Source of the DNA: Corynebacterium hylobatis
GTDB taxonomy: Bacteria; Actinomycetota; Actinomycetes; Mycobacteriales; Mycobacteriaceae
DNA length: 64,000 bases
Direction of reading: 5' to 3'
Assembly: GCF_003955685.1 (NCBI RefSeq)
Contig: NZ_RXHJ01000005.1
Location: 248,001-312,000 of the forward strand
Part shown: positions 1 to 8,387 of the stretch, in pieces
How the letters are laid out: each line of letters starts with the position of its first letter
How positions within the stretch are numbered: the first letter of the stretch is position 1
The notes under the pieces: generated by a model
Told to the model about the DNA's origin: nothing
What the model saw: only the letters and a program-made list of their open reading frames with translations
Database searches by the model: none
Position numbers and translations under genes: made by a program

Positions 1-2
1 GG

Positions 3-620
3 GTGGAGACGCTGCTGACCCTGCCGGTCTTCTACCCTGTGCTGGCAGGGCTGGTGATCCTCGACTCGCTGCTGCCACTGATTCCCAGCGAGGCCGTGCT
101 CACCCTCGCCGGATCCTGGTCCGGTTCGCGGGGCGTGCCGGACCTGCTCACCGTCATCCAGATCGCGGTCGTCGGTGCGGTCGTCGGCGACAACATCTGT
201 TATCTCCTGGGTACCCGGCTGATCCGTTTCGTGGAGAGCGTCCCCGCGGACTCCGCCCGGGGGCGGGCCGTGGCCTGGGTGCGGGGGAACATCCGCCGCA
301 ACGCCGCCACCACCATCATTGTGGCCCGCTTCATCCCCTGGGCCCGGTGGTTCATGACGATCATGCTCGGTTCCGTGCGCTACCCCTGGCGCTGGTTCTT
401 CCTCTACGACACGATCGGCGTGGTCATCTGGGCCCTGCAGGCCGTGCTCATCGGCTACCTCGGCGGCTGGATCTTCTCCGACTACCCGCTTGTGGGCATG
501 ATCGTGGGCATTACGCTGGGCACTCTCGTCGGCCTGCTGGTCCAGCGGGTGCAGGACCTGCTGTACCGACGGAGGCAGGCCGGTGAACCGGCCCGGGACC
601 AACCCCGGAAACAACAATGA
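3..620 (+). CDS. DedA family membrane protein (start at window edge)
   Basis: This is a polytopic inner-membrane protein of the DedA/SNARE-associated family. Members are linked to lipid flippase activity and membrane homeostasis. The family signs are the N-terminal re-entrant segment with IPSEAVLTLAG and the conserved basic motif ARFIPWARWF near residue 115, followed by three hydrophobic segments. The C-terminus (about residues 185-205) is short, basic and probably cytosolic. The first codon in the window is GTG at position 3. Upstream sequence is missing, so the true start could lie outside and the gene should be treated as possibly 5' incomplete. The stop overlaps a hairpin that may terminate transcription. 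Confidence 0.8.
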   Translation: METLLTLPVFYPVLAGLVILDSLLPLIPSEAVLTLAGSWSGSRGVPDLLTVIQIAVVGAVVGDNICYLLGTRLIRFVESVPADSARGRAVAWVRGNIRRNAATTIIVARFIPWARWFMTIMLGSVRYPWRWFFLYDTIGVVIWALQAVLIGYLGGWIFSDYPLVGMIVGITLGTLVGLLVQRVQDLLYRRRQAGEPARDQPRKQQ

Positions 621-653
621 CCGTCCTGCCCCGCGTACACGGGTGGACGGTCA
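618..653 (+). terminator. hairpin at the end of the dedA gene
   Basis: Nine-base arms TGACCGTCC and GGACGGTCA enclose an 18-base loop that can pair further as CCCG/CGGG. The hairpin begins in the dedA stop codon. No clear U-run follows, so termination is inferred from position only. Confidence 0.4.
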
Positions 654-716
654 TGCGAGAAAACCTTAACCGGCCCCACGGTGAGGACCAGAAGCTTCCT
701 TGAAGGTCAGTGAGGC

Positions 717-920
717 TTAGAGCGGACGAACAGCCTGAGCCTGCGGGCCCTTGGCGCCCTCACCGATCTCGAACTCAACCTGCTGGTTCTCTTCGAGGGT
801 GCGGAAGCCGGAGCCCTGGATCTCAGAGTAGTGAACGAAGACGTCGGCCGAACCGTCGGCCGGGGCGATGAAACCAAAGCCCTTTTCAGCGTTGAACCAC
901 TTCACAGTTCCCTGTGCCAT
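717..920 (-). CDS. cspA: cold shock protein CspA
   Basis: This 67-residue single-domain cold shock protein binds single-stranded RNA and DNA and acts as an RNA chaperone. Both RNA-binding motifs are present: RNP1 KGFGFI (residues 14-19) and RNP2 VFVHY. Length is typical of the family. The start is ATG with an AGGTAAG-like ribosome site upstream. The gene is divergent from the helicase gene, and about 230 bp separate them, enough for the long 5' leader that cold shock mRNAs often carry. The cspA-helicase pair is conserved in mycobacteria (Rv3648c-Rv3649). Confidence 0.95.
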   Translation of the reverse strand: MAQGTVKWFNAEKGFGFIAPADGSADVFVHYSEIQGSGFRTLEENQQVEFEIGEGAKGPQAQAVRPL

Positions 921-1175
921 GTTTTCTTACCTATTTCTTGACGTGGAGGTGGTACGGTGCCGACACCTGCCGACAACCGGGTCGTATCGAACCCCCGAGT
1001 AACCACCACCCCCGGTATGGAGCGATGATTCGGGTGCTCGCGCAAATATCCTTGCGAGCACGTAAACGTAACGCATAGAACTGCGACCAGGACCCAGTGT
1101 GTCACGAATTGAAGGGGCGCGATAGTCTTACGGCGTTTCCGGGCAGATTTTTTGAGACCTCTCCCACGGAAAGGG

Positions 1176-3554
1176 GTGATCCTCCTGACTAGTCCAAATC
1201 CACTGGGTGCGGAGCTCGCTGCGGAGATCACCCGCCGCTTCCCCGCCTCCTCCTGCACCTACTCCACCGTCATCCCGGCCCGACCCGCCCGGACCGCACC
1301 CTGGCCCGAATGGGTCCACCCGTACCTGCGGACACACCTCACGGACTCGGGAATCACCGCGCTCTACAGCCACCAGGCCGAGACCGCCACCCTCGCGCAC
1401 GCGGGCACGGACGTGGTGGTGGCCACCGGTACCAGCTCCGGCAAATCCCTGGGCTACCTGCTGCCCATCCTCAGCCACCTGGCCACCGACCCCACTGCCT
1501 GCGCCCTCTACCTGACCCCGACCAAGGCGCTGGGCTCGGACCAGTTGGCCGCCGTCACCGCCCTCACCCGCGCGGTCGAGGGACTGGACACCATCCACCC
1601 CGCCCCCTACGACGGGGACACCCCCACTGAGGCACGCACCGGCATCCGCGACACGACGAGGTTCGTGTTCACCAATCCCGATATGCTGCACGTCTCCGTC
1701 CTCGCCCACCACGCCCGCTGGGCCCGCCTGCTGCGGCACCTGCGTTTCATCGTCATCGACGAGTGCCACACCTACCGCGGGGTCTTCGGCGCGAACGTCG
1801 CCCTGGTGCTGCGCCGGCTGCTGCGGCTGACCACCCACTACGGGGCGGACCCGACGGTGATCCTGGCTTCGGCCACCGCGCACGATCCGGCTGCCCACGC
1901 CGCCAACCTCATCGGCCGCCCCGTGCAGGCCATCACCGGAGACGGTGCCCCCACCGGTGCCCGGACCGTCCTGCTCTGGGAGCCGGGTTTCCTCGAGGGC
2001 GTGGAGGGCGAACAGGGCGCACCCGTCCGCCGCGCCGCCACCACCGAAGCCGCCGGCATCATGGCCACCCTCGTCGCCGAGGGCGCACGCACCCTTACTT
2101 TCGTGCGCTCCCGCCGTTCCGCCGAGGTGGTGGCCCTGCGCACCCAGGAGGCGCTGTCGACGATGGGGCGTACCGACTTCGCCCGTCGCATCGCGGCCTA
2201 CCGCGCCGGTTACCTGGCCGAGGACCGCCGCCGGCTGGAACGCGAACTCGACGACGGCACCCTGCTGGGCGTGGCCACCACCAACGCCCTTGAGCTGGGC
2301 ATCGACGTCGGTGGCCTCGACGCCGTGGTCACCGCCGGTTTCCCGGGGACAGTGGCCAGCTTCTGGCAGCAGGCCGGTCGCGCCGGCAGACGCGGCCAGG
2401 GTTCGATCGTGGTGCTGGTGGCCCGGGACGAACCGATGGACACCTACCTCATCCACCACCCCCAGGCGCTGCTCGGCCGGCCGGTGGAGCGCTCCGTGTT
2501 CAACCCGCGCAACCCCTATGTGCTGCGCGGACACGTCTACTGCGCGGCCGTCGAGAAGCCGTTGAGCGAGGCGGACGTGGCTGCCCTCGGCGCCGGGGAG
2601 GTCGTCGGGGAACTCACCGCCGCGGGGCTGCTCCGGAAGCGTCCACGCGGCTGGTTCCCCACCCCGCTCATCGACGCCCCCCTCACCCCCGAGAACGCCC
2701 ACGCTGCAGTGAATCTGCGGGGCGGCTCCGGGGAGGAGGTCATGATCGTCGACGTCTCCGACGGCCGCCTGCTGGGCACCGTCGATGCGGCGCGCGCCGC
2801 AGCCCAGGTCCATCCCGGCGCGGTGTACCTGCACCAGAGCGAGAGCTTCGTCATCGAGGAGCTGGACTTCGATGACCATGTCGCCCTTGCCCGCCCCGAG
2901 CTGCCGGACTACACCACGGTTGCCCGCTCGGAGACCGACATCCGGATTCTGGGGAGCCCGGGTGAGGGTGAGCTGATCAACTGTTCCCCTGGCCTGTGGG
3001 TGGCCAACGTGGAGGTGGAGGTCACCGACCGGGTGACCGGATACCTGATCAAACTCGCTGACGGCACCACCGCGGATGTCGTTCCGCTGGCGATGCCGGA
3101 GCAGCGTCTGCGCACCCGGGCAGTCGCCTACACTGTTGATCCGCTCGCCCTGGCAGCGATGGGGATCACGGCGGCCGACATCCCGGGTACGCTGCACGCC
3201 GCTGAGCATGCGGCAATCGGGTTGCTGCCGTTGATCGCCACGTGCGACCGCTGGGACATCGGCGGGGTATCCACCGCGCTGCACCCGGACACGCAGCTAC
3301 CGACGGTCTTCGTCTATGACGGCAACCCCGGCGGAGCGGGTTTCGCTGACGAGGGTTTCGCCCGTTTCCCCGAGTGGATCGAAGCGACCTTCGAGGCGGT
3401 GCGTTCCTGCGGCTGCGAGTCCGGTTGCCCGTCATGCATCCAGTCCCCGAAGTGCGGCAACGGCAACCACCCGCTGGACAAGGCCGGCGCTCTGAAACTG
3501 TTGGGTGCACTGGTGACGATGACGGGGGCTACACCGGGCCCGCCGTCGAACTGA
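1176..3554 (+). CDS. DEAD/DEAH-box helicase with DUF1998 zinc-binding C-terminus (Lhr/YprA-MrfA type)
   Basis: This is a superfamily 2 ATP-dependent helicase of about 790 aa. Motif I reads TGTSSGKS, the Walker B box is DECH, and motif III is ASAT. A second RecA lobe with QQAGRAGRRGQG follows. The C-terminal DUF1998 module carries a Cys4 cluster (CGCESGCPSC...CGNGNHP) as in MrfA/YprA enzymes. Those have a role in mitomycin-type DNA damage repair, which is family knowledge. The start is uncertain. TTG at 1152 and GTG at 1176 are in frame, but the GGAAAGGGG ribosome-site-like sequence touches 1176, so translation could start a few codons later. Confidence 0.88.
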   Translation: MILLTSPNPLGAELAAEITRRFPASSCTYSTVIPARPARTAPWPEWVHPYLRTHLTDSGITALYSHQAETATLAHAGTDVVVATGTSSGKSLGYLLPILSHLATDPTACALYLTPTKALGSDQLAAVTALTRAVEGLDTIHPAPYDGDTPTEARTGIRDTTRFVFTNPDMLHVSVLAHHARWARLLRHLRFIVIDECHTYRGVFGANVALVLRRLLRLTTHYGADPTVILASATAHDPAAHAANLIGRPVQAITGDGAPTGARTVLLWEPGFLEGVEGEQGAPVRRAATTEAAGIMATLVAEGARTLTFVRSRRSAEVVALRTQEALSTMGRTDFARRIAAYRAGYLAEDRRRLERELDDGTLLGVATTNALELGIDVGGLDAVVTAGFPGTVASFWQQAGRAGRRGQGSIVVLVARDEPMDTYLIHHPQALLGRPVERSVFNPRNPYVLRGHVYCAAVEKPLSEADVAALGAGEVVGELTAAGLLRKRPRGWFPTPLIDAPLTPENAHAAVNLRGGSGEEVMIVDVSDGRLLGTVDAARAAAQVHPGAVYLHQSESFVIEELDFDDHVALARPELPDYTTVARSETDIRILGSPGEGELINCSPGLWVANVEVEVTDRVTGYLIKLADGTTADVVPLAMPEQRLRTRAVAYTVDPLALAAMGITAADIPGTLHAAEHAAIGLLPLIATCDRWDIGGVSTALHPDTQLPTVFVYDGNPGGAGFADEGFARFPEWIEATFEAVRSCGCESGCPSCIQSPKCGNGNHPLDKAGALKLLGALVTMTGATPGPPSN

Positions 3555-3822
3555 CCTCCCTCCTGCCGATCCGCGCGGTGATGGTGACATCGGCACCCGT
3601 GACCACGCATCCGCTCAGTGCGGCCCCGTTGTGGCCCGCGACCTGCCCGGCCACGGCGCAGGTGTTCTCACCCCGGGCGTGGGCGTGGGCGGCGGCCACC
3701 GCGGCCAGGTCAGCCGCCACGCGCGCCTGCTGGTGCGCGCTGACCTGTGCCGCGGCCCCGATGACAACCAGGCCGAGACTGATGAGGGCGGCGGCGAAAC
3801 CGGCGGTGGCGACGGTGGGCAC
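3529..3822 (-). CDS. TadE-like pilus/secretion accessory protein (Rv3654c-like)
   Basis: This protein of about 97 aa has one N-terminal hydrophobic helix, AGFAAALISLGLVVIGAAA, followed by an Ala-rich region and two Cys (C74 region and C87 region counted from the start). It is the last gene of the tad operon and matches the helicase-neighbourhood TadE-like family. The start is GTG at 3822, preceded by GGAGGTG at good spacing and four bases after the upstream stop. A longer in-frame extension overlaps the upstream gene and is rejected. Its 3' end overlaps the 3' end of the convergent helicase gene by 26 bases. Its role is probably as a minor pseudopilin. Confidence 0.75.
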   Translation of the reverse strand: MPTVATAGFAAALISLGLVVIGAAAQVSAHQQARVAADLAAVAAAHAHARGENTCAVAGQVAGHNGAALSGCVVTGADVTITARIGRREVSSTAGPV

Positions 3823-3826
3823 GGTG

Positions 3827-4099
3827 TCAGGGCACCTCCACCGGGAAGACCGCACTGTGGTTGCGCTCCCCCAGCGGGGCGGGCACCCGCGCGGTGGCGG
3901 TGGCCAGGCCACCGGATTCGGTGACGGTCACCTCACCTCGGGTGGGCTGGTAATCCACCCCGATGGCGTGTGCCCGGGCGGCGGCCCCGGCAGCCTCGAC
4001 CGCGTTGAGGTGTGCCGCCATCGTGGCGATCGCCCCGACGATGAACCCGCAGACGGCGATGAGACTGCCCAGGCCGACCGCGGCCTCGATGGTGGACAT
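3827..4099 (-). CDS. TadE-like minor pilin (Rv3655c-like)
   Basis: This 90-residue protein begins MSTIEAAVGLGSLIAVC and has a single membrane helix, resembling the processed N-terminus of type IV-like pseudopilins. The Glu at position 5 corresponds to the E+5 typical of mature pilins. Its start codon overlaps the stop of the upstream pilin-like gene (TGATG), so translation is coupled. It is likely an accessory subunit of the Flp/Tad pilus. Confidence 0.75.
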   Translation of the reverse strand: MSTIEAAVGLGSLIAVCGFIVGAIATMAAHLNAVEAAGAAARAHAIGVDYQPTRGEVTVTESGGLATATARVPAPLGERNHSAVFPVEVP

Positions 4100-4287
4100 C
4101 AGATCGGGGTGTTGGACAGGGCGTCGGTGATGATCGATTCGATCGCGTCGACGACAGCTCCGGTGTTGATGACGGCGTAGAGCACCGCGGCGAGGGCTGC
4201 GGCGGCAAGCGAACCCATGGCGTATTCGATGGTGCTCATGCCCTCGTCATTGGTGAGGAGGTTCTTTGTACGGATGTGGAGGTTCAT
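4099..4287 (-). CDS. Flp-type pilin-like peptide (DUF4244)
   Basis: This 62-aa peptide has a short basic leader (MNLHIRTKNLLTNDEG) and then MSTIEYAMGSLAAAALAAVLY. That arrangement is a Gly-Met cleavage site with Glu at +5 of the mature peptide, the hallmark of class IV prepilins processed by a TadV/PilD-like peptidase. It is the best candidate for the major Flp/Tad pilin of this locus. No prepilin peptidase gene is visible in the window. A 42-bp gap separates it from the upstream tadC gene, the only real gap inside the operon. Confidence 0.85.
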   Translation of the reverse strand: MNLHIRTKNLLTNDEGMSTIEYAMGSLAAAALAAVLYAVINTGAVVDAIESIITDALSNTPI

Positions 4288-4329
4288 GTTTTTCTCCTTG
4301 TGGGGTTGGTTCTGTTCTGGATCATTGCT

Positions 4330-4884
4330 TCAGGTGAGCAGTTGGGAGCCCAGGCCGATGACCACGGGGGCCAGGCCGAGCACGAGGAAGGCGGGCAGGA
4401 AACAGACCGTCAGCGGCAGGGCGATGAGCACCCCGGCGCGTTCGGCGCGGGCGGTGGCCTGGTCGGCGGCGTCAGCACGCAGGCCTTCGCTGATGCGTCC
4501 GCAGGCCTCCGACATGGCGGAACCGGAACGGCCCGACATACGGGCCAGCCCGGCGAGTTCCCCCAGGCCGGGCAGGTCGGCGACCTCCGCCCAGGCGCGC
4601 CCGGCGGGCACTCCGATCGCGAGCAGGGCGGACACGGACCGCCAGGCCCCGCGGGTGGCGGGGTCGTGGCCGGCATCTGCCAGTGCCGTGGTCGCCGCGG
4701 CGGGGGTGAGCCCGGCGCGCAGGCAGGCGGCGTAGAGGTCGATGTCGGCGGCGAGCGACAGGCGGTCGGGCCCGGACCGGGTGCGTGGTCCGTCACGCGG
4801 GGTTTTCGGGCTGCGGTGGTCCAACCGTCCGGCGGCGCGGGGAACCGGCAGGAGCAGCACGAGGGCGAGGAGGATGAGGGTCAC
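4330..4884 (-). CDS. tadC: TadC-like type II/IV secretion F-domain membrane protein
   Basis: This 184-aa protein has a T2SSF (GspF-like) helical domain at about residues 45-135 and C-terminal membrane helices (IALPLTVCFLPAFLVLGLAP). It would form the inner-membrane platform that couples the TadA motor to pilin assembly. It overlaps the upstream tadB gene by four bases (ATGA) and lies before the pilin gene. The homolog in M. tuberculosis is in the Rv3657c/Rv3658c pair. Confidence 0.82.
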   Translation of the reverse strand: MTLILLALVLLLPVPRAAGRLDHRSPKTPRDGPRTRSGPDRLSLAADIDLYAACLRAGLTPAAATTALADAGHDPATRGAWRSVSALLAIGVPAGRAWAEVADLPGLGELAGLARMSGRSGSAMSEACGRISEGLRADAADQATARAERAGVLIALPLTVCFLPAFLVLGLAPVVIGLGSQLLT

Positions 4885-5660
4885 GGGGCCGCCCTCTGGA
4901 TGATGTACCGGGACCAGGCGAAACCGGTCGCGGCCAGCCCGGTGCCGACCATCAGGAGAAGTCCACCCAGCCCGCCGCCGAGGAGCAATCCGAGGGGGTC
5001 GGCACCCATGGCGGTGCCCATGGCGATGCCCGCCAGCGGCAGGAGGCTGAGGATGACGGAGGTGGCCTGCGGGCCCTGGAGGGTGGCTGCGGTGGCGGTG
5101 CGGTGACGCAGGCGGGTGTCGATACGCAGCTGCGCCTGCTCCACCAGCGGGGCGAGCGGCAGGCCGTGCCGTTCAGCCAGGGACCACAGGGTTCCCAGCC
5201 CCGCCAGCTCCGGGGTGGTGGCATTGTCGGTGAGTACGTGCGCTCCGGGGACTCCACGGCGGAGGTGGGCGCACACCTGCTGGAGAGTGCCGCGCAGCTC
5301 GGGCGGGGTGTCCTCCGGGAGGTTCGCGGTGGAGTGCTCCACCGCCGTGGATACGGCACCACCGGCACGCAGTTCCCCGGCGAGGTGGCCGAGGAATCCG
5401 GCAGTGACGGTTTCCCGGTGGTGGGCGCGGCGGCGGGTGCGCATGTCGTGGACTGTCCACCCGGAGGTGCCGGCGATGAGCACGACGGCGACCGCGATGC
5501 TGATGCTGCCGGGCAGGAGAAGGATTGTGACGCAGGCCCCCAGGGCTAGGGGCAGCAGGGTGCGCAGACGGGTGCGGGTGTGCGGGCGGGCGGACAACCG
5601 GACGGCCGGGGCCGGGGCGGGCAGGAGCAGGTGTCCGGCGAGCAGGAGGAGGGCGGTCAT
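4881..5660 (-). CDS. tadB: TadB-like type II/IV secretion F-domain membrane protein
   Basis: This 259-aa protein has two N-terminal membrane segments (MTALLLLAGHLLL and LLPLALGACVTILLLPGS), a T2SSF domain at about residues 85-205, and two C-terminal helices. It is the partner of TadC in the pilus assembly platform. The start was set at ATG 5660 because it overlaps the tadA stop as ATGA. The open frame extends upstream into tadA without support. Confidence 0.83.
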   Translation of the reverse strand: MTALLLLAGHLLLPAPAPAVRLSARPHTRTRLRTLLPLALGACVTILLLPGSISIAVAVVLIAGTSGWTVHDMRTRRRAHHRETVTAGFLGHLAGELRAGGAVSTAVEHSTANLPEDTPPELRGTLQQVCAHLRRGVPGAHVLTDNATTPELAGLGTLWSLAERHGLPLAPLVEQAQLRIDTRLRHRTATAATLQGPQATSVILSLLPLAGIAMGTAMGADPLGLLLGGGLGGLLLMVGTGLAATGFAWSRYIIQRAAP

Positions 5661-6805
5661 GACAGGGCCTGCCGGAACTCGTCGAAACCCGGGAGCGGGC
5701 CGTGCCCGCTGTCCCACACGGGGTGGGCTGTCGCGGGGTTGCCGCTGAGCAGGCCGAGCTGGTGGACGATGCGGCGGCCATCACCGGCCCGGCGCATGAC
5801 GATGACCACGTCGACCGCAGCCGCCAGCTGCGCGTGCAGTGCCTGCCGTTCCATCCCCCCGAGCGCGGCGAGTGCCTCCATACGGGCGGGGACCTCCCCG
5901 AGCGAGTTGGCGTGGATGGTGCCGGCGCCGCCTTCGTGTCCGGTGTTGAGCGCAGCGAGAAGGTCGACGACCTCCGCGCCCCGGATCTCGCCGACGACGA
6001 TGCGGTCGGGGCGCATCCGGAGTGCCTGCCGGAGCAGGTCGGACATGGTGATCTCGCCGCTGCCCTCGATATTGCGGGAGCGGGAGACCAGGTTGACCAC
6101 GTGCGGGTGGCGGGGCTGGAGCTCGGAGGTGTCCTCGATGCACAGGATCCGCTCCCGGTGGTCGACCTCCGCCAGCAGCGCGGCGAGCAGGGTGGTCTTG
6201 CCCGTGCCGGTGCCACCCACGACGAGGAAGGCACGGCGGTGGCGGACCACGCCCCGCAGCAGTTCGGCAATCTCTGCGCTGACCGTGCCCCAGGTGACCA
6301 GCTGTTCCAGGGTGGTGGTGGCCTGGCGCAGGACCCGCAGGCTCAGACAGGTGTGCCCGGCCGAGGGCGGGGCGAGCAGGGCGTGGATCCGGATGATGGA
6401 ACCGTCGTCGCGGTTCAGCCGCCCGTCGGCGAAGGGCTGAGCGTCGTCGAGCCGGCTGCCGCAGGCGGTGGCCAGCCGGGTGGCGAGTTGACGGACCTCC
6501 GCGTCGTCGGTGAAGGTGGCCTCCGCGCGTTCCAGGCCACCACCCCGGTCGAACCACACCTGGTCCGGGCCGTTGACCACGATGTCGGTGACGCCCTCCA
6601 GCGCCAGTACGGTCTCGAGCAGGCCGACGCCGGTGGAGTCGTGGCGCAGGCGGCGCAGCAGGTCGAGGACGTCGACATCGGAGATGACCCCGGCTTCCTC
6701 ACGGATGAGACGGGCGAGTTCGGCGGCGTTCCCGGTGGCGCCGGGGGTGTCGACGAGGCGGCGCTGCACGCGTTCGATGAGGGCGGGGCCAGTGGGGAGA
6801 TTCAC
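5657..6805 (-). CDS. tadA: TadA/CpaF-type pilus assembly ATPase
   Basis: This is a 382-aa secretion ATPase that powers Flp/Tad pilus assembly at the cytoplasmic membrane. The Walker A motif GGTGTGKTT lies at residues 197-205. Asp box ILCIEDTSEL, Walker B RPDRIVVGEIRG and the His box TGHEGGAGTIHAN follow in the standard order. The GTG start at 6805 overlaps the upstream stop as GTGA. A 180-codon open extension upstream is just high-GC noise over the neighbouring gene. Confidence 0.93.
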   Translation of the reverse strand: MNLPTGPALIERVQRRLVDTPGATGNAAELARLIREEAGVISDVDVLDLLRRLRHDSTGVGLLETVLALEGVTDIVVNGPDQVWFDRGGGLERAEATFTDDAEVRQLATRLATACGSRLDDAQPFADGRLNRDDGSIIRIHALLAPPSAGHTCLSLRVLRQATTTLEQLVTWGTVSAEIAELLRGVVRHRRAFLVVGGTGTGKTTLLAALLAEVDHRERILCIEDTSELQPRHPHVVNLVSRSRNIEGSGEITMSDLLRQALRMRPDRIVVGEIRGAEVVDLLAALNTGHEGGAGTIHANSLGEVPARMEALAALGGMERQALHAQLAAAVDVVIVMRRAGDGRRIVHQLGLLSGNPATAHPVWDSGHGPLPGFDEFRQALS

Positions 6806-7929
6806 AGTGCCACCCCCGCATCCTCCGCGATCAACCGGGCGGTGGCCCCCAGTGGCCCGGGCAGGCGGTCGGGCAGGCCGCCGAGTTCCACCGTCCGGGG
6901 CAGGCGGGAGAGCTGCCCGAGTTCCCCGATGATCTGACAACGGGTGATCCGTGACAGGTCGTCGATGGTCAGACCGGACCAGCCCCGGTGCCGGGCGATT
7001 CCGATGGTGGCTGTGCGGCCGCGGACAAGGTCGGCGACCAGACCTGCCGCTGCCGCGGCTGCACGGACCTCGGCGGGGATGAGCAGGGCGAGCCGGTCGC
7101 AGGTGCCGGTGACGGTCTCCGTCACGGGACCGTGGGCGGGTAGGTCGACGACGGTGATGCCCGGCGAGCCACCCAGAGCCTCCAGCACGGGGCGCATGTG
7201 CTCCGGACCGAGGCGGAACGGGTCCGCGAGGGTGCTCCGTGCCGCGGAGAGTACCGCGATTCCGTCGGAGGTGGTGGGCAGGGCCGCCCGGAGATCGGTG
7301 CCTGCGACGGTGCCCTCCCCCAGCCGCAGGTCCGGCCACCGGGCTCCGGGGGTGTCCTCCAGGCCGAGCAGTAGATCAAGGCCGCCAGAGTGGCTGTCGG
7401 CGTCGATGAGTGTGACCGGGTGGTGGCGGGCCACCGTGCGGGCGAGTGCCGCGGCCAGCGTGGAGGTGCCCGCCCCGCCGACCGCGCCGCAGACGGCGAT
7501 GAGCGTCCCGCCGGCCTGCCCTGCCGCAGGGGCTGCATGTCCGGACCTGGCCAGGGCCGTAGAGCCTGCGGTGGGGCGGGTCTCCTGCCCGGGCTGCGGG
7601 GCCCGGGCATGTCCCAGGGCGGTGAGCAGCTCGGCGGCCTGGGCCGGTAGCACGTAGGCGTTCTCCGCGTGGCAGGTCAAGGCGGCACGCCAGTCGACAG
7701 GCCCGGGATCGGCCGCGAGAAAATAAATGCCGGGCCGCCGGTCGAGGGTGGCCACGTGGCCTGCTGTGTCGGCGTCGGCAAGCACGGCATGGGCGCGGGG
7801 CAGGAGGCGGGTGATCTCACGGGGGTCGATGGTGTCGATGACCCCGTGGCCGGTGGCGGCGGCGATATGTGTGGCCTCAGGGTGGATGACAGGGTCCCCG
7901 ACGGCGACGAGAATGTATGTGCTTCTCAT
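6802..7929 (-). CDS. CpaE/Ssd-like MinD-superfamily protein, first gene of the tad operon
   Basis: This 375-aa protein has an N-terminal receiver-like region (about residues 1-110) and a C-terminal deviant Walker domain (CGAVGGAGTSTLAAALA, then VTLIDADSHSGGLD). The signature Lys of the Walker A loop is absent, as in septum-site-determining (Ssd, Rv3660c) and CpaE relatives. These position the pilus machinery or influence division. It heads an operon of seven overlapping or nearly overlapping genes. ATG 7929 is chosen because homology starts at MRSTYILVAVGD. The frame stays open to 8205 without coding features. Confidence 0.85.
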   Translation of the reverse strand: MRSTYILVAVGDPVIHPEATHIAAATGHGVIDTIDPREITRLLPRAHAVLADADTAGHVATLDRRPGIYFLAADPGPVDWRAALTCHAENAYVLPAQAAELLTALGHARAPQPGQETRPTAGSTALARSGHAAPAAGQAGGTLIAVCGAVGGAGTSTLAAALARTVARHHPVTLIDADSHSGGLDLLLGLEDTPGARWPDLRLGEGTVAGTDLRAALPTTSDGIAVLSAARSTLADPFRLGPEHMRPVLEALGGSPGITVVDLPAHGPVTETVTGTCDRLALLIPAEVRAAAAAAGLVADLVRGRTATIGIARHRGWSGLTIDDLSRITRCQIIGELGQLSRLPRTVELGGLPDRLPGPLGATARLIAEDAGVAL

Positions 7930-8108
7930 ATCCCCACAGTCGCCCCTGCAGGTCCCGGCCACAAGGCCCGGTGGGCTCCGGTTGTGGACAACCACCCAGA
8001 TTGTTGACGGCTCAACACATGCCTGTGGAGAAGACGGCTGTAGCGGTGGCGTCCACGACGGGACCCGGTGACAATACGGGTACCGCCGGAAGGGGTGGAA
8101 GATAAGGG

Positions 8109-8174
8109 ACGGCCCGCGCCTCGGGGGGGGTGTGCGCGGGCCGTCGTAACCCGGCATCGGGGGGGATTGCCGGG
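8109..8174. repeat. two tandem hairpins with G8 and G7 loops
   Basis: The first hairpin has 11-bp perfect arms ACGGCCCGCGC (8109-8119) and GCGCGGGCCGT (8134-8144), with eight consecutive G in the loop. The second has 7-bp arms CCCGGCA (8150-8156) and TGCCGGG (8168-8174), with seven G in the loop. Their function is unknown. Confidence 0.6.
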
Positions 8175-8253
8175 GCAGGCCACACTGTATGTCGGGGCCT
8201 TGCAAGAGAAATTATGGCACACCTTGCGCAGCAAGACAATACCGGTGGAGGAG

Positions 8254-8279
8254 CTTTCTCGAATAATCATTCGAGAAAG
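8254..8279. promoter_or_regulatory. perfect palindrome with 11-bp arms, possible operator
   Basis: CTTTCTCGAAT (8254-8264) and its exact complement ATTCGAGAAAG (8269-8279) flank AATC. It lies about 110 bp upstream of the HAD gene and 325 bp upstream of the tad operon. There is no U-run, so an operator is more likely than a terminator. The regulator is not identifiable. Confidence 0.4.
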
Positions 8280-8373
8280 AATCTCATGTCCAGAAGCATC
8301 CACACTGCAGCCCCGCCAGTCCCTCAGGAAACTTCAGCCACATCCGGCCCTTACGTTTCACAGGTTGGAGGTC

Positions 8374-8379
8374 TAGACT
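8374..8379 (+). promoter_or_regulatory. -10 element TAGACT for a leaderless HAD gene
   Basis: TAGACT lies 8 bases before ATG 8388, which would place transcription start at the start codon. Confidence 0.45.
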
Positions 8380-8387
8380 CTGTCCTC

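Larger units (their letters stand above)
7930..8373. other. intergenic control region between the tad operon and the HAD gene
   Basis: These 440 bases separate divergent genes and contain no convincing ORF. They hold two consecutive GC-rich hairpins with poly-G loops (8109-8144 and 8150-8174) and an AT-rich perfect palindrome (8254-8279), listed separately. Promoters of both genes must lie here. Confidence 0.6.

Noticed and set aside
1128-3284. 718-codon open frame opposite the helicase
   Set aside because: It is antisense to a clear helicase, is low-complexity Gly/Asp/Val-rich, has no domain, and arises from codon-position GC bias.
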